Shown here: positions 1-12,136 of the stretch, in pieces
Position numbering within the stretch: position 1 is the first letter of the stretch
How the letters are laid out: each line of letters opens with the position of its first letter
Source: Arsenicicoccus bolidensis DSM 15745
Lineage (GTDB): Bacteria > Actinomycetota > Actinomycetes > Actinomycetales > Dermatophilaceae
NCBI RefSeq assembly: GCF_000426385.1
Contig: NZ_AUFG01000006.1
Span: 62,001 to 126,000, forward strand
Reading direction: 5' to 3'
Length of the DNA: 64,000 nucleotides
Notes under the pieces: generated by a model
Databases searched by the model: none
What the model was told of the DNA's origin: nothing
Seen by the model: the letters and a program-made list of their open reading frames with translations, nothing else
Made by a program: the position numbers and the translations under genes

Positions 1-1345
1 TCGTCAGATCGCTGGAGAGCTGGTCGTCGCTACCGGCCGCCTGCACGTAGAGGTACACGAGAGCTGCATGCGTCACGACCAGCCACCGACCCTGACGGCG
101 GCGCAGGCTGAGACCGGCCCCAGCCAGGACTAGGCCTCCAACCAGCCAAGCCGCCGGGGAGAACTCCGTGCTGAGGGCGATCGCCTCGCCGAACGCTTGC
201 TCCAGGGTGCGCGTGGCGGGCCAGTCGAAGGACCGGACCGGTTTGAGCAGCGGATCGTCCAGGATGCCCGGCCAGAACCACTTGACCGCGCCGGCCACCA
301 CTGCCACCAGTGCCAGGGAACCCCACCGCCTGCCGCCACCCTGCGGCCACGACTGCAGGACGAGCTTGGCCAGGGCAGCTGTCCCCATGGGGACGGCAAA
401 CGCCATCACGGAGAACACCGACCCCGGGTGTGCGTAGGCCAGACCGATCGCCGACACCAGGCCCAGGACCGTCGCCCTCCCCCGTCCGACCCCCGGCACG
501 CGGACGAGCCCGAGAACCACCGCAACCAGCGCGACTACGGCGGGCACCACGGCCAACCCCAGACTGTTGGGCCACAACACGCCGAAGGACAGCGGTAGAT
601 ACGGGAACACCGCGAGGGTGGCTGCCGCCAGCCCCGCCGGAATCAGTACCTGGATCCGCGATCCAAGTACCGCACTGGTGAGGAAGAGCACGCTGACCGG
701 CCAGGCCACCGCCGCGATCACCAGCGCCAGAACGTTTGCGGCCACAAAGGGCGTGGCACCGGTCAGCAAGACCAGCAGCGAGCCGATCGCGTGGAACAGT
801 GGCGGATAGAACGGCACCGGCGTGGTGCTGACAGCGGTGGACGACACCATAGTCGGCGAGGCGTCGCGGTGCTCGGCCACTCGTTCGATGGCATTCAGGT
901 GAAAGACCGCGTCGAGGTTTTGCGGCATCGACGAGACGTCCCCGATGGCGTGGACAGTGATCGCCGCCATCCACGCGCTCGTCGCGATGACCGCGATCGT
1001 GTAGGCCCCGGTGGGTAGCAACCTCCGCCACCTGGACGCTCGGTTGACTCTCGTCGCACCCCCTTCACGACGACGCCGCCGGTCCAGGACCCTGGGGGCC
1101 AGCCCGACGACGGCCCCCAGGGCCGTCAGAACCAGGGTGCCGACCAGGACCGGCACCAGACCCCATGCGAGGGCGAGCCGGGTGTGCAGAAGGACGCCGA
1201 GGGCGACGGCTGTCAGCGAGAGCAGAGGAGCCAGCCCCCAAAGAGCGTCACGCCGCAACCCGGCCGCGAGGCCGGCGATGAGTCCTGGGACCGTCAACAC
1301 GAGACCAGCCGTAACAACGGACGACAGGAAGGGAAACCAGGTCAT
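1..1345 (-). CDS. Polytopic membrane protein, DUF6541-like (partial)
   Basis: An uninterrupted minus-strand frame runs from an ATG at 1345 to the window edge (448 codons visible, no stop), so the 3' end is missing. The product has many hydrophobic segments separated by short Arg-rich loops and a loop with a YPPLFHAIGSLL-type motif, as in actinobacterial multi-pass membrane proteins found in polysaccharide clusters (DUF6541-like, from memory). Its ATG overlaps the TGA of the Wzt-type ATPase gene (ATGA at 1342-1345), so it is the last visible gene of the galactan operon and probably translationally coupled. A role as membrane glycosyltransferase or polymer assembly factor is inference; no catalytic motif was identified. 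Confidence 0.75.
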   Translation of the reverse strand, partial: MTWFPFLSSVVTAGLVLTVPGLIAGLAAGLRRDALWGLAPLLSLTAVALGVLLHTRLALAWGLVPVLVGTLVLTALGAVVGLAPRVLDRRRRREGGATRVNRASRWRRLLPTGAYTIAVIATSAWMAAITVHAIGDVSSMPQNLDAVFHLNAIERVAEHRDASPTMVSSTAVSTTPVPFYPPLFHAIGSLLVLLTGATPFVAANVLALVIAAVAWPVSVLFLTSAVLGSRIQVLIPAGLAAATLAVFPYLPLSFGVLWPNSLGLAVVPAVVALVAVVLGLVRVPGVGRGRATVLGLVSAIGLAYAHPGSVFSVMAFAVPMGTAALAKLVLQSWPQGGGRRWGSLALVAVVAGAVKWFWPGILDDPLLKPVRSFDWPATRTLEQAFGEAIALSTEFSPAAWLVGGLVLAGAGLSLRRRQGRWLVVTHAALVYLYVQAAGSDDQLSSDLT

Positions 1346-2100
1346 CGTGCGCCCCCGCGGAGGTGCTCGACGGCGCTGACGATCGACCCGTCGTGCACCA
1401 CGTGGCCGCGCTCCAGGACGACTCCCCGGTCACAGACGCGCTGCACCATGTCGAGGTCGTGGGTCACGACCACCAGGGTCTGTCCCTGCGCCTTGAGCTC
1501 GGAGACGCGCTCGAGGCACTTGCGCTGGAAGGGCTCGTCGCCCACGGCGAGGATCTCGTCGATGAGGAAGATGTCGGGCTCCGAGTGAGCGGCGACCGCG
1601 AACGCCAGGCGCAGGAACATGCCGGAGGAGTAGAACTTCACCTCGGTGTCGATGAACTTCTCGATCTCGCTGAACGCCACGATGGCGTCGAACTTGGTGT
1701 CGATCTCCGCCTCGGACATGCCGAGGATCGAGCCGTTGAGATAGACGTTCTCGCGGCCGGTGAGGTCAGGGTGGAAGCCCGCGCCCACCTCGATCAGCCC
1801 GGCGATCCGACCCCGGATCCCGACGGTGCCCCGGTCGGGCAGCATGACGCCCGACAGCAGCTTGAGCAGCGTGGACTTGCCGGAACCGTTGAAGCCCAGG
1901 AGCCCGACGGACTCGCCGCGCTCGATCTGCAGGGTGATGTCCTCGAGAGCCAGGAAGGTCTCGGACAGCTCGCCCTGGCGGCCCCGCACGGTCCACATGG
2001 CCCACTCCTTGAGGGAGTGGGAGTGGCGCAGGGTGAACCTCTTGTCGACGTGGTCGACGCGGACCACGGTCAGGTCGGCACGGGTGTCGGTCACGATCAC
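1342..2100 (-). CDS. wzt: ABC polysaccharide exporter, ATP-binding subunit (Wzt/RfbE type)
   Basis: This 252-aa ATPase powers export of a lipid-linked polysaccharide across the membrane. It has a Walker A GFNGSGKST, a signature YSSGM, a Walker B IFLIDE and an H-loop VVTHD. It lacks the C-terminal glycan-binding domain of long Wzt proteins and so resembles the short TagH/Rv3781 type that exports galactan. The start is the GTG at 2100, which overlaps the TGA of the permease gene (GTGA). A longer upstream frame would only re-read the permease gene. The partner permease lies immediately upstream, and the neighbouring glf and glfT2 genes suggest a galactofuranan as substrate. Confidence 0.9.
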   Translation of the reverse strand: MIVTDTRADLTVVRVDHVDKRFTLRHSHSLKEWAMWTVRGRQGELSETFLALEDITLQIERGESVGLLGFNGSGKSTLLKLLSGVMLPDRGTVGIRGRIAGLIEVGAGFHPDLTGRENVYLNGSILGMSEAEIDTKFDAIVAFSEIEKFIDTEVKFYSSGMFLRLAFAVAAHSEPDIFLIDEILAVGDEPFQRKCLERVSELKAQGQTLVVVTHDLDMVQRVCDRGVVLERGHVVHDGSIVSAVEHLRGGAR

Positions 2101-2987
2101 AGCTCCTGGGCGAAGCGGCCCTCGAGCCGGCGGAAGACGAGCTGACCGAGCAGCAGGACGAAGGACGACAGGGCCAGGCCGAGCACGCTCCACCACACCC
2201 AGTGGGGAGGCATCAGCGCGGCGGCGTCCTGCCCGGCGGGCACGACGCCGGACGTGGGGATCCAGAAGGCGTAGTGCGCCAGCTCGACCGCAGCCGTGAG
2301 GGGGTTGGCCTGGTAGATCGTCCACGCCCACCCCGGGACCTCGTCGTGCACCTTCTGCCAGGTGTAGAGCACCGGAGACAGCCACGTGGCGACCATGACG
2401 ATCAGGTCGACGAAGTTCTCGGCGTCACGGAACAGGACGTTCATCGACCCGAACAGCAGGCCCATCCCGAGCGCGAGGACGCCGACGATGGTCACGCAGC
2501 CCAGGCCGGCCAGCAGGTTGAGCGGCCCGGGACGCCACCCGGCGATCAGCGCCCCGACCAGCAGCACCAGCAGCTGCGGGACGAAGTGCACGAAGGCCAC
2601 CCACACGCTCGCGACCGGGAACAGCTCGCGCGGCAGGTAGATCTTCTTGACCAGGTCGGCGTTCCAGACGATGGACTTCGTGGTGTTGCCGAAGACCTCG
2701 TTGAAGAAGTTGACCATGACGATCCCGCCGAACATGTAGATCACGTAGTTCGGGATCGACTCCTCCAGCCGGAGGAACTTGCCGAGCGCGAGGTAGAACA
2801 CCACGATCTGCACGGCCGGCTTGACATAGCTCCACAGCAGCCCGAGCGCCGAGCCGCGGTAGCGCACGCGGAGCTCCTTGCGGACGAGGAGCCGGAGCAG
2901 GAACCGCCACTTCGGGATCTCCAGGAGCCCGGCGCTGTGGCCGGGCTCTCGGAAGGGTTGAGCGGTGATCGTCGAGGGGTTGTCCAC
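2097..2987 (-). CDS. wzm: ABC-2 type polysaccharide export permease (Wzm/RfbD type)
   Basis: A 296-aa integral membrane protein with about six hydrophobic segments and the typical N-terminal amphipathic stretch (FLLRLLVRKELRVRYRGS) of the ABC2_membrane family. It forms the channel of the Wzm-Wzt exporter. The gene lies 16 bp downstream of glfT2 and overlaps wzt by 4 bp, consistent with one transcript. The closest functional analogue known to me is the mycobacterial galactan exporter Rv3783/Rv3781. Substrate assignment to a galactan is inference from the flanking glfT2 and glf genes. Confidence 0.9.
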   Translation of the reverse strand: MDNPSTITAQPFREPGHSAGLLEIPKWRFLLRLLVRKELRVRYRGSALGLLWSYVKPAVQIVVFYLALGKFLRLEESIPNYVIYMFGGIVMVNFFNEVFGNTTKSIVWNADLVKKIYLPRELFPVASVWVAFVHFVPQLLVLLVGALIAGWRPGPLNLLAGLGCVTIVGVLALGMGLLFGSMNVLFRDAENFVDLIVMVATWLSPVLYTWQKVHDEVPGWAWTIYQANPLTAAVELAHYAFWIPTSGVVPAGQDAAALMPPHWVWWSVLGLALSSFVLLLGQLVFRRLEGRFAQEL

Positions 2988-3003
2988 GGAGCGCTGCTCG
3001 TCC

Positions 3004-6197
<3,194 letters not shown>

Positions 6198-6199
6198 TC

Positions 6200-6205
6200 A
6201 CCCTA
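6200..6205 (-). promoter_or_regulatory. Possible -10 box of the glf operon
   Basis: On the minus strand the hexamer TAGGGT lies about 38 nt before the glf GTG, leaving a short leader that contains the GGGAG ribosome-binding site. It matches the TANNNT -10 pattern found at many genes in this window. No clear -35 was found, so this is a candidate only. Confidence 0.4.
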
Positions 6206-6288
6206 CTTCACCCCTTCCCGTCGGCTCGGCGGCCGCCGGTCGCGTGTCCGAGGTGAACGACTGGCTGCCCTCGTGGTTGCCTTGCGCC

Positions 6289-7701
6289 ATGAGTTCGACG
6301 GCCGCGAACGGCAGCAGCAGGGCGATCCTCGGACGCGGCATGATCTACACGATCGGCACGGCTGCGCCGATCCTGGCAAACGCCCTCGTCACGCCTGCGG
6401 TGACTCGTGCGGTGGGAAGCGTTGAGTTCGGTCGCGTCTCGCTCCTCATCCAGCTCATCCAGGTCACCATGCTCGTCTGCAGCCTTGGGCTCGCAGCCGC
6501 CATCACCCGTCACGGTCTGATCGAGGCGTCGGGGGTCCCCGGCGCCTCGGCCCTGACGCTGCGAGCCTCAGGGATCGCGGCCGTCCTCTGCCTGATGGGC
6601 GCCTTCGGCTCCCCTGCACTGGACCTTGTCGTGGGGGTTGACGATCCCTGGTTGGTAGCGCTGGGGTGCGTTGCCGCAGCGGGATTCGCCTGCATGGCCA
6701 ACGCCCAGGCCTTCCTGCGTGTGGTCGACCGGCCGCTGCCCTTCGTGATGCTGGCACTCGTCGCGACCTTGGGCGGCCCCGTGATCGGCCTCGGCCTGGT
6801 GCTTCTCCACCAGGCCTCCGCGGTGGACTTCGTGAGCGGGCTCGCGGCCGGCTACGTGCTGGCGGGGGCTGTCGGTCTGGCCCTCACGCTCCGGGGTGCT
6901 CGTCCCCGCCCCCTTCCCGGCGACCTCGCCCGAGCCCTGCGGATCGGCGTCCCCACCGTGCCTCACGCGGTCGGCCTCTACCTCTCCACCGCCGTCCTCG
7001 TCTTCGTCGTCGCACACACGTTCGGCACCGCGGACGCGGGCCGAATGCAGCTCGCCATCCTGCTGGGATCGGCCCCGAGCGTCCTCACAACGGCTCTCAA
7101 CAATGCCTGGGCGCCACTCGTCTACGCCGCCCCGAGGGGTGAGCGCGCGTCCCTGATCGAGGGCACGGGCCGCGACATCGCCCTGATCACCGCCGCTGCC
7201 TCGGGCTTCGTCGCCGCCGTCGCTCCCCTGGTGCTAGTAGTTCTGGCCGACGCGCGGTTCGATCCCGCCCCGATGACGCCGGCCGTCGCGTGGATGGCCC
7301 TCGGGGGCCTGATCTCCGTGGTCTACCTCGGCAGCGTCCACCTGGTTTTCGCCGAGGGGCGAAGCACCGGGCTGGCGATCGTCACACCGCTCAGCGTCGC
7401 GGTCGGGACGGCCGCGGCGGTGGCGCTGAGCCGTACCGGGGACGTGCCTCTGACCGCGGCGGGCATGACCGTGACCTATACGGCGCTCGCCATCGGCGCG
7501 TGGCTCCTCGCGCGCCGCGTGTCCCCGGAGCGGTGGCGGCCGACGACCATGGGTCCCGCCGTCGCGATCGGCTCCGCCCTCTGCCTAGCGGGCGCGCTCG
7601 CGCCGATCGACGGCCCGGAGGGCTGGCTCACCCGCACCGTCCTCGCGATCGGGTGCGTTGCCCTGGCCTGCGGCAGGTTCGTCCGCGTCATGCGGGGGTG
7701 A
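6289..7701 (+). CDS. Polysaccharide flippase (Wzx/MATE-like, MVF superfamily)
   Basis: A 470-aa protein with about 12-14 hydrophobic segments and the N-terminal pattern RAILGRGMIYTIGTAAPIL of polysaccharide-biosynthesis flippases. It would translocate an undecaprenyl-linked oligosaccharide across the membrane. The ATG at 6289 is chosen because it puts the conserved first membrane segment near the N-terminus; an in-frame GTG at 6253 is possible and neither has a good ribosome-binding site. The gene stands alone on the plus strand between glf (divergent) and an uncharacterised gene (convergent, 4 bp apart). With an ABC exporter next door, two different polymers may be handled here. Confidence 0.8.
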   Translation: MSSTAANGSSRAILGRGMIYTIGTAAPILANALVTPAVTRAVGSVEFGRVSLLIQLIQVTMLVCSLGLAAAITRHGLIEASGVPGASALTLRASGIAAVLCLMGAFGSPALDLVVGVDDPWLVALGCVAAAGFACMANAQAFLRVVDRPLPFVMLALVATLGGPVIGLGLVLLHQASAVDFVSGLAAGYVLAGAVGLALTLRGARPRPLPGDLARALRIGVPTVPHAVGLYLSTAVLVFVVAHTFGTADAGRMQLAILLGSAPSVLTTALNNAWAPLVYAAPRGERASLIEGTGRDIALITAAASGFVAAVAPLVLVVLADARFDPAPMTPAVAWMALGGLISVVYLGSVHLVFAEGRSTGLAIVTPLSVAVGTAAAVALSRTGDVPLTAAGMTVTYTALAIGAWLLARRVSPERWRPTTMGPAVAIGSALCLAGALAPIDGPEGWLTRTVLAIGCVALACGRFVRVMRG

Positions 7702-7705
7702 GCCC

Positions 7706-8743
7706 TCAGGACGCGAGTGGTGCGTCCCCTACGTGGAGTGGCTCGGGCAGGGGCTTCACCTGGGGCAGCCGCCGGGGCAGGCCTCGGGGAAGGTGGGAGA
7801 GCGGGTGGCGCAGCCACAGCATCGGGTCCGGTCGGCCCTTGCTTGCCACGAAGCCCTCGTCGCGCTTCCCCACCCCCACGACGTTGAGCGCCTTCTGCAT
7901 CGGTGCGCGCAGCCAATAGTCGATCGCCGGGCCGGGGCTCGCCGGCCGGGTCCAGCCGAAGGCATCGCGGAGCTCGCGCGGCGGCAGGACGTGCTGGAAG
8001 CCGAGCTCGTCCCGCGCGATCGCCCGGACCGTGGCGTCGTGGGTGCTCGCCGCGTGGAACTCGGGCCACAGCTCCTCGATCCTCCGGATCGCCGCATCGC
8101 TCTCAAACGCGAAGGACAAGGGGTCGCCGTGCACCGCGACCTCCCGGCCGATGGACGCGGCATACAGGATCGACGTCATGAGCCGGTTGGACACCACACG
8201 ACGGTGACCCAGGATCATCGCGAGGACGCGGGGCAAGAAATCGACATCGCCTCGGGCGCCCGCCGACACGAGCGTGTGACCGGCCGCGGTCCAGGCCTGG
8301 ATCACCTCGGGGCGGCCGAGGTCCTCGACGTGCACCGAGATCGTGCACGGTCCCTCGGTCTCAGCGTAGTAGCGAGCCAGCGCCGCCTGGTCGCCGACCA
8401 CGGCGTCGATGTGCGAGCCGTGCAGGGGGAAGACCAACGTGCCCTCGCCCGGGGAGGTCAGGTCGAGCGCGGTCTCGGCGACCAGGTAGGCCCACGGCGC
8501 CCCGACGGCCCGCGTTCGCCGCGACTCGTCCGCTGGGTCCCAGCCCCGAGCGTGGTGGGTCCACACGAACAGCTCGCGCCGCCCCGACGCCTCGACGAAC
8601 GGGAAGTCCGCGAAGTGGGTGGCCATCGGCGACTCGACCGTCCACCCGTGCTGCAGCAGGCCCCGCACGTGTCGGGGGCGCGACAGCCCGGCATGACGAG
8701 CCATGACGGAGGCGTGGCCGTAGTGGTGGTTCTGGATGTCCAC
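7706..8743 (-). CDS. Uncharacterised protein in polysaccharide cluster, possible GT-B-like enzyme
   Basis: I do not recognise this 345-aa protein. It has no signal peptide or membrane segment. The middle reads like a nucleotide-sugar transferase fold: an alternating hydrophobic/Gly region, then SNRLMTSILYAASIGREVAV, a segment resembling the second Rossmann half of GT-B enzymes. The C-terminus is rich in Pro, Leu and Arg and may be membrane-associated. The start is a GTG at 8743, 9 nt after the stop of the upstream GT2 gene, so the two are probably cotranscribed. A glycosyltransferase or polysaccharide-modifying role is inference from context; a nonulosonate transferase is one possibility. Confidence 0.6.
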   Translation of the reverse strand: MDIQNHHYGHASVMARHAGLSRPRHVRGLLQHGWTVESPMATHFADFPFVEASGRRELFVWTHHARGWDPADESRRTRAVGAPWAYLVAETALDLTSPGEGTLVFPLHGSHIDAVVGDQAALARYYAETEGPCTISVHVEDLGRPEVIQAWTAAGHTLVSAGARGDVDFLPRVLAMILGHRRVVSNRLMTSILYAASIGREVAVHGDPLSFAFESDAAIRRIEELWPEFHAASTHDATVRAIARDELGFQHVLPPRELRDAFGWTRPASPGPAIDYWLRAPMQKALNVVGVGKRDEGFVASKGRPDPMLWLRHPLSHLPRGLPRRLPQVKPLPEPLHVGDAPLAS

Positions 8744-8752
8744 GAGGGTCCT

Positions 8753-9604
8753 TCAGCGTCGGAAGAGGGCGGAGTAGGCGCGGGTCAGGAGTCGGCTCGG
8801 GAGCAGCCGGAACCCCAGTCGCAGCACGAGGTTACGGCAGCGCTGCCACCCCGACGTGATGCCATAGGACCGGAGGTTGCGCTGCATCTGCCACTCCCCC
8901 GCCAAGATCCGCAGCCCGGTCCGCCGCCTCATCGTCTCCCCGCTCATGCGGAACAGCACGAGCGGCTCGTCCAGGTTGGCGAAGCGACGCCCGTCGGCGA
9001 CCAGCCGGGCCATGAGGTCGTAGTCCTCCATGAACGGGACGGCGCGGTAGCCGCCGACGGCACGGACGGCCTCGGCGCGGACGAGGAGAGTCGGGTTGTT
9101 GACCGGGTTGTTGAGCCTCAGGTATGACGCGATCGCGTCGTGGCCCGATGGGAGGCGCCGCACCCCCAGGACCTGGCGCTCGCCGCCGGCCTCCGCGCCG
9201 CCAGGTTCCGCGAACTCGGTCATCGCCGATCCCACCACGTCCAGCGGACGGCCCGTGGCCTCCGCCTCGTCCACCGCGGCGAGCTGACGCTCGAGGCGGT
9301 GGGGCAGGGAGATGTCGTCGGCGTCGGCGCGGGCGACCCAGTCCCCGGTGACCGCGGCCATCCCCGCCTCCGATGCCGGCCCCGAGCCGAGGTTGCGGGG
9401 GAGGCGGACCAGACGCGTGCGACAGGCCGGACGATGCGCCGCTAGCACTGCCTCAAGCTCCGGCGTCAACGGCCCGTCGGCCACCACGACCAGCTCGTCC
9501 GGCACCCGGGTCTGGGCGGCGACGCTGTCCAGGGCCTCCTGCAGGTGAGGTGGCCGCACCCCGGCATACACGGTCAGGAGGACGGTCACGGCCTGGTCGG
9601 TCAT
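8753..9604 (-). CDS. GT2-family glycosyltransferase
   Basis: A 283-aa GT-A glycosyltransferase with the opening VTVLLTVYAG, a donor/metal motif ARADADDIS and an acidic acceptor-side motif MEDYDL. It is cytoplasmic with a basic C-terminus. It has the same architecture and similar C-terminal wording as the protein at 12251-13084, so the two look like paralogues. The ATG at 9604 lies 6 nt after a TAGGGT -10 box, indicating a leaderless transcript, and the unknown gene at 7706-8743 follows it. The sugar transferred cannot be deduced. Confidence 0.88.
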   Translation of the reverse strand: MTDQAVTVLLTVYAGVRPPHLQEALDSVAAQTRVPDELVVVADGPLTPELEAVLAAHRPACRTRLVRLPRNLGSGPASEAGMAAVTGDWVARADADDISLPHRLERQLAAVDEAEATGRPLDVVGSAMTEFAEPGGAEAGGERQVLGVRRLPSGHDAIASYLRLNNPVNNPTLLVRAEAVRAVGGYRAVPFMEDYDLMARLVADGRRFANLDEPLVLFRMSGETMRRRTGLRILAGEWQMQRNLRSYGITSGWQRCRNLVLRLGFRLLPSRLLTRAYSALFRR

Positions 9605-9616
9605 GCGCCCACCCTA
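9605..9616 (-). promoter_or_regulatory. Leaderless promoter of the GT2 gene (8753-9604)
   Basis: The minus strand shows TAGGGT (9611-9616) followed by a 6-nt spacer and the ATG at 9604. This spacing places transcription start on or next to the initiation codon. Confidence 0.6.
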
Positions 9617-9683
9617 GACGGGCGTTCCTCGACGCCCGCGCTTCCCGCCCGCATGGCGCCGTCCTCCTCGGCGCAAAGGCACG

Positions 9684-9696
9684 TATCGTGTCGCGC
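9684..9696 (+). promoter_or_regulatory. Leaderless promoter of the DPM-like GT gene
   Basis: TATCGT at 9684-9689 is followed by 7 nt and the GTG at 9697. The match decides the start of the downstream gene in favour of 9697 over the in-frame GTG at 9688, which overlaps the box. Confidence 0.5.
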
Positions 9697-10380
9697 GTGA
9701 ACGAGAACGTCTGGCTGGTCGTCCCCCTCTACAACGAGGCGACGGTGATCGGCGACGTCGTCACCCATGCCCGACGCACCTTCCCCAACGTCGTGTGCGT
9801 CGACGACGGGTCCAAGGACCAGAGCGCAGCGCGGGCACTCGCCGCGGGTGCACGGCTCGTGCAGCACCCGGTCAACATGGGCCAGGGCGCCGCGCTGCAG
9901 ACCGGTTTCGAGTTCGCGCTAACCGACCCCAGCATGCAGTACGTCGTGACCTTCGACGCCGACGGCCAGCACCAGGTGGACGACGTCCTGCAGATGCTCG
10001 ACCGCATCCGCCGCGACGACCTGGACGTGATCTTCGGCTCACGCTTCCTCGACGAGCGGACGCAGCCGAGCGCGCTGAAGAAGCTCGTGCTTCGCCTCGC
10101 CGTGGCATACACCAATCTCTCGACGGGGACGCGGCTCACTGACGCCCACAACGGGCTGCGGGTCCTGTCGCGACCCGTCGTCGAGCGGCTCGACATCACG
10201 ATGAACCGGATGGCTCACGCCTCCGAGATCGTCGCTCAGATCGGAGCCCTGCAGCTCGAGGGCCGCAAGGTGCGCTACGCCGAGGAACCGGTCCACATCC
10301 TCTACACCGACTACTCGGTCTCCAAGGGCCAGTCCCTGTGGAACTCGGTCAACATCCTCGTGGAGCTGATGTTCAAGTGA
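9697..10380 (+). CDS. DPM1-like GT2 glycosyltransferase
   Basis: A 227-aa protein of the polyprenyl-phosphate mannosyl/glucosyltransferase-like GT2 group. It contains the donor-site opening WLVVPLYNEA, VCVDDGSKD, NMGQGAALQTG and the DXD motif TFDADGQH. It has no C-terminal membrane segments itself; the following DUF2304 membrane protein, whose GTG overlaps its stop by 4 bp, is the usual partner in actinobacteria. The product would load a sugar onto a polyprenyl phosphate or prime a polymer. The start is set by the leaderless promoter. Confidence 0.85.
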   Translation: MNENVWLVVPLYNEATVIGDVVTHARRTFPNVVCVDDGSKDQSAARALAAGARLVQHPVNMGQGAALQTGFEFALTDPSMQYVVTFDADGQHQVDDVLQMLDRIRRDDLDVIFGSRFLDERTQPSALKKLVLRLAVAYTNLSTGTRLTDAHNGLRVLSRPVVERLDITMNRMAHASEIVAQIGALQLEGRKVRYAEEPVHILYTDYSVSKGQSLWNSVNILVELMFK

Positions 10381-10820
10381 AGGCCCTCATCCAGCTCGCG
10401 CTGATCGCCGCCGTCGTCGTCGTGCTCCTGCGCATGACCACGGCGAGGGGCGCCCGCACGCAGGCCATCCGGCGGCTCGGCATGTTCGCGTTCGCAGCTT
10501 TTGCCGTGTATTCCATCATCTTTCCCTCGGTCTGGGTCGGCCTGGCCCGGTCTGTCGGGGTCGGTCGAGGCACGGACCTGGTGCTCTACATCCTCGTCAT
10601 CGCGTTCCTCGGCTACATGATGAGCACGCACCTGCGCTTCCGCGAGATGGACGTGCGGTTCACGCGGCTCTCGAGGCGCATCGCGCTCGACGAGGCCGCC
10701 GCACGACACCCGGAGGTGGCGTCCAGGTCGCAGGGACAACCTGCGGCTACGGTGATGCGTCCAGAAGACATGACCGACGTCCCCGACCCGGAGGCCGACC
10801 CGAGCGATGACCCCCGCTGA
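10377..10820 (+). CDS. DUF2304 family membrane protein
   Basis: A 147-aa protein with three hydrophobic segments in its first 85 residues and a hydrophilic, acidic C-terminal tail. This matches DUF2304 proteins, which nearly always follow a DPM-like glycosyltransferase gene and probably tether it to the membrane. The start is the GTG at 10377 overlapping the upstream TGA (GTGA). Its 3' end overlaps the LCP gene by 14 bp, so the three genes form one coupled unit. Confidence 0.8.
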   Translation: MKALIQLALIAAVVVVLLRMTTARGARTQAIRRLGMFAFAAFAVYSIIFPSVWVGLARSVGVGRGTDLVLYILVIAFLGYMMSTHLRFREMDVRFTRLSRRIALDEAAARHPEVASRSQGQPAATVMRPEDMTDVPDPEADPSDDPR

Positions 10821-12132
10821 CGAGCGAGACCCGCACGACGACACCGAGTCCTACGTCGTCGACACGCGCAGGCGGCGCGGACGGATGTCCAGCCCGCGCA
10901 ACCCGCTCGGCGGCGCGAGCCGCATCACCGGTCGTCGGCGTCCCGACGAGGACCAGCGTCCTGGGCCGGACCCTCGGCGCGAGGACGGGTGGGGCGACGA
11001 GCCCGTGGACCAGGCGCGTGGGGGCGGCGCGGCCTACCCGGCGGGCGCGGCATACGACGATCGCTGGGACGACGGGGGCCGGTCCAGCACCCGTCAGATG
11101 CCGGTCCAGCCGTCCCGACCGGCCCAGCCGCCAGCCTCTCCCCCGCAACGACCCCGCGGCGCAGGACCCGGTCGGCCGCCGCGCCGGGTCCACCGCCGCC
11201 GGCGGGCCGTGGCCCTGGTGCTGGTGGCCCTGCTCGCCTGGATCGTCTTCCTCGTCGTGACCCCCTTGCACGCGTGGAGCTCGGTGTCCAACGTCGACGC
11301 CTCGCCCGCGGGGGATCGTCCGGCGCGGGTGAGCGGCTACAACTACCTGCTCGTGGGTTCCGACTCGCGAGCCGGGCTCAGCGCCGAGGAGCAGCAGCAG
11401 CTCGCGACCGGAGACGACGCCGGGCAGCGGACCGACTCGATCATCCTGGTCCACGTCTCCGAGTCCGGGCAGAAGTCCGCGCTGGTCTCGCTTCCGCGCG
11501 ACTCCTACGTGCCGATCCCGGGCCACAACCGCAACAAGATCAACGCGGCCTACTCCATCGGCGGGCCGAAGCTCCTCGTCGAGACGGTGGAGCAGGCGAC
11601 GGGCGTGCACGTGGACGGCTACGTCGAGATCGGCTTCGGCGGGTTCGCCCGGGTCGTCGACTCCCTCGGCGGCGTGTCCGTGAACGTGCCGTTCGACATG
11701 AACGACGAGAAGGCCGGCATCAACCTCAAGAAGGGCGAGCAGACCCTGACCGGTCCGCAGGCCCTCGGCTTCGTGCGGTCCCGCTACTCCGACCCCGAGG
11801 GCGACCTCGGCCGGGCCAAGCGCCAGCGCCAGTTCCTCGGCGCGATCATGCGCAAGGCCGCCAGTCCCGCGACCGTGCTCCTGCCGTGGCGCTACTGGGG
11901 CTTCACGCACAGCGCGGCCGAGGGGGTCAAGGTCGGTGACGGGACCACGCCGGCGGACCTGACGCGCGTCCTGCAGGCGATGCGATCGTCCTCGGGTGGC
12001 GACGGGCAGTCCCTGGTCGTGCCGATCTCCAACCCGGCCTACCCCACGGCGGCGGGGGTCGCCGTCAAGTGGGACACCGCCAAGGCGCAGGAATTCTTCG
12101 GCAAGATCAAGGACGACCAGCCGCTCCCCTGA
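10807..12132 (+). CDS. LytR-CpsA-Psr (LCP) family cell-wall glycopolymer ligase
   Basis: A 441-aa protein with a disordered Arg/Pro-rich cytoplasmic N-terminus (about 1-130), one transmembrane helix (about 135-157) and an extracellular LCP domain. The domain shows LLVGSDSR, TDSIILVHV, SLPRDSYVPIP, KINAAYSIGG and the late RYSDPEGDLGRAKRQRQFL block with conserved Arg residues. LCP proteins move lipid-linked polymers onto peptidoglycan; in mycobacteria they attach arabinogalactan. This fits the neighbouring galactan genes. A palindromic repeat array begins 4 bp after the stop. Confidence 0.92.
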   Translation: MTPADERDPHDDTESYVVDTRRRRGRMSSPRNPLGGASRITGRRRPDEDQRPGPDPRREDGWGDEPVDQARGGGAAYPAGAAYDDRWDDGGRSSTRQMPVQPSRPAQPPASPPQRPRGAGPGRPPRRVHRRRRAVALVLVALLAWIVFLVVTPLHAWSSVSNVDASPAGDRPARVSGYNYLLVGSDSRAGLSAEEQQQLATGDDAGQRTDSIILVHVSESGQKSALVSLPRDSYVPIPGHNRNKINAAYSIGGPKLLVETVEQATGVHVDGYVEIGFGGFARVVDSLGGVSVNVPFDMNDEKAGINLKKGEQTLTGPQALGFVRSRYSDPEGDLGRAKRQRQFLGAIMRKAASPATVLLPWRYWGFTHSAAEGVKVGDGTTPADLTRVLQAMRSSSGGDGQSLVVPISNPAYPTAAGVAVKWDTAKAQEFFGKIKDDQPLP

Positions 12133-12136
12133 GGAT

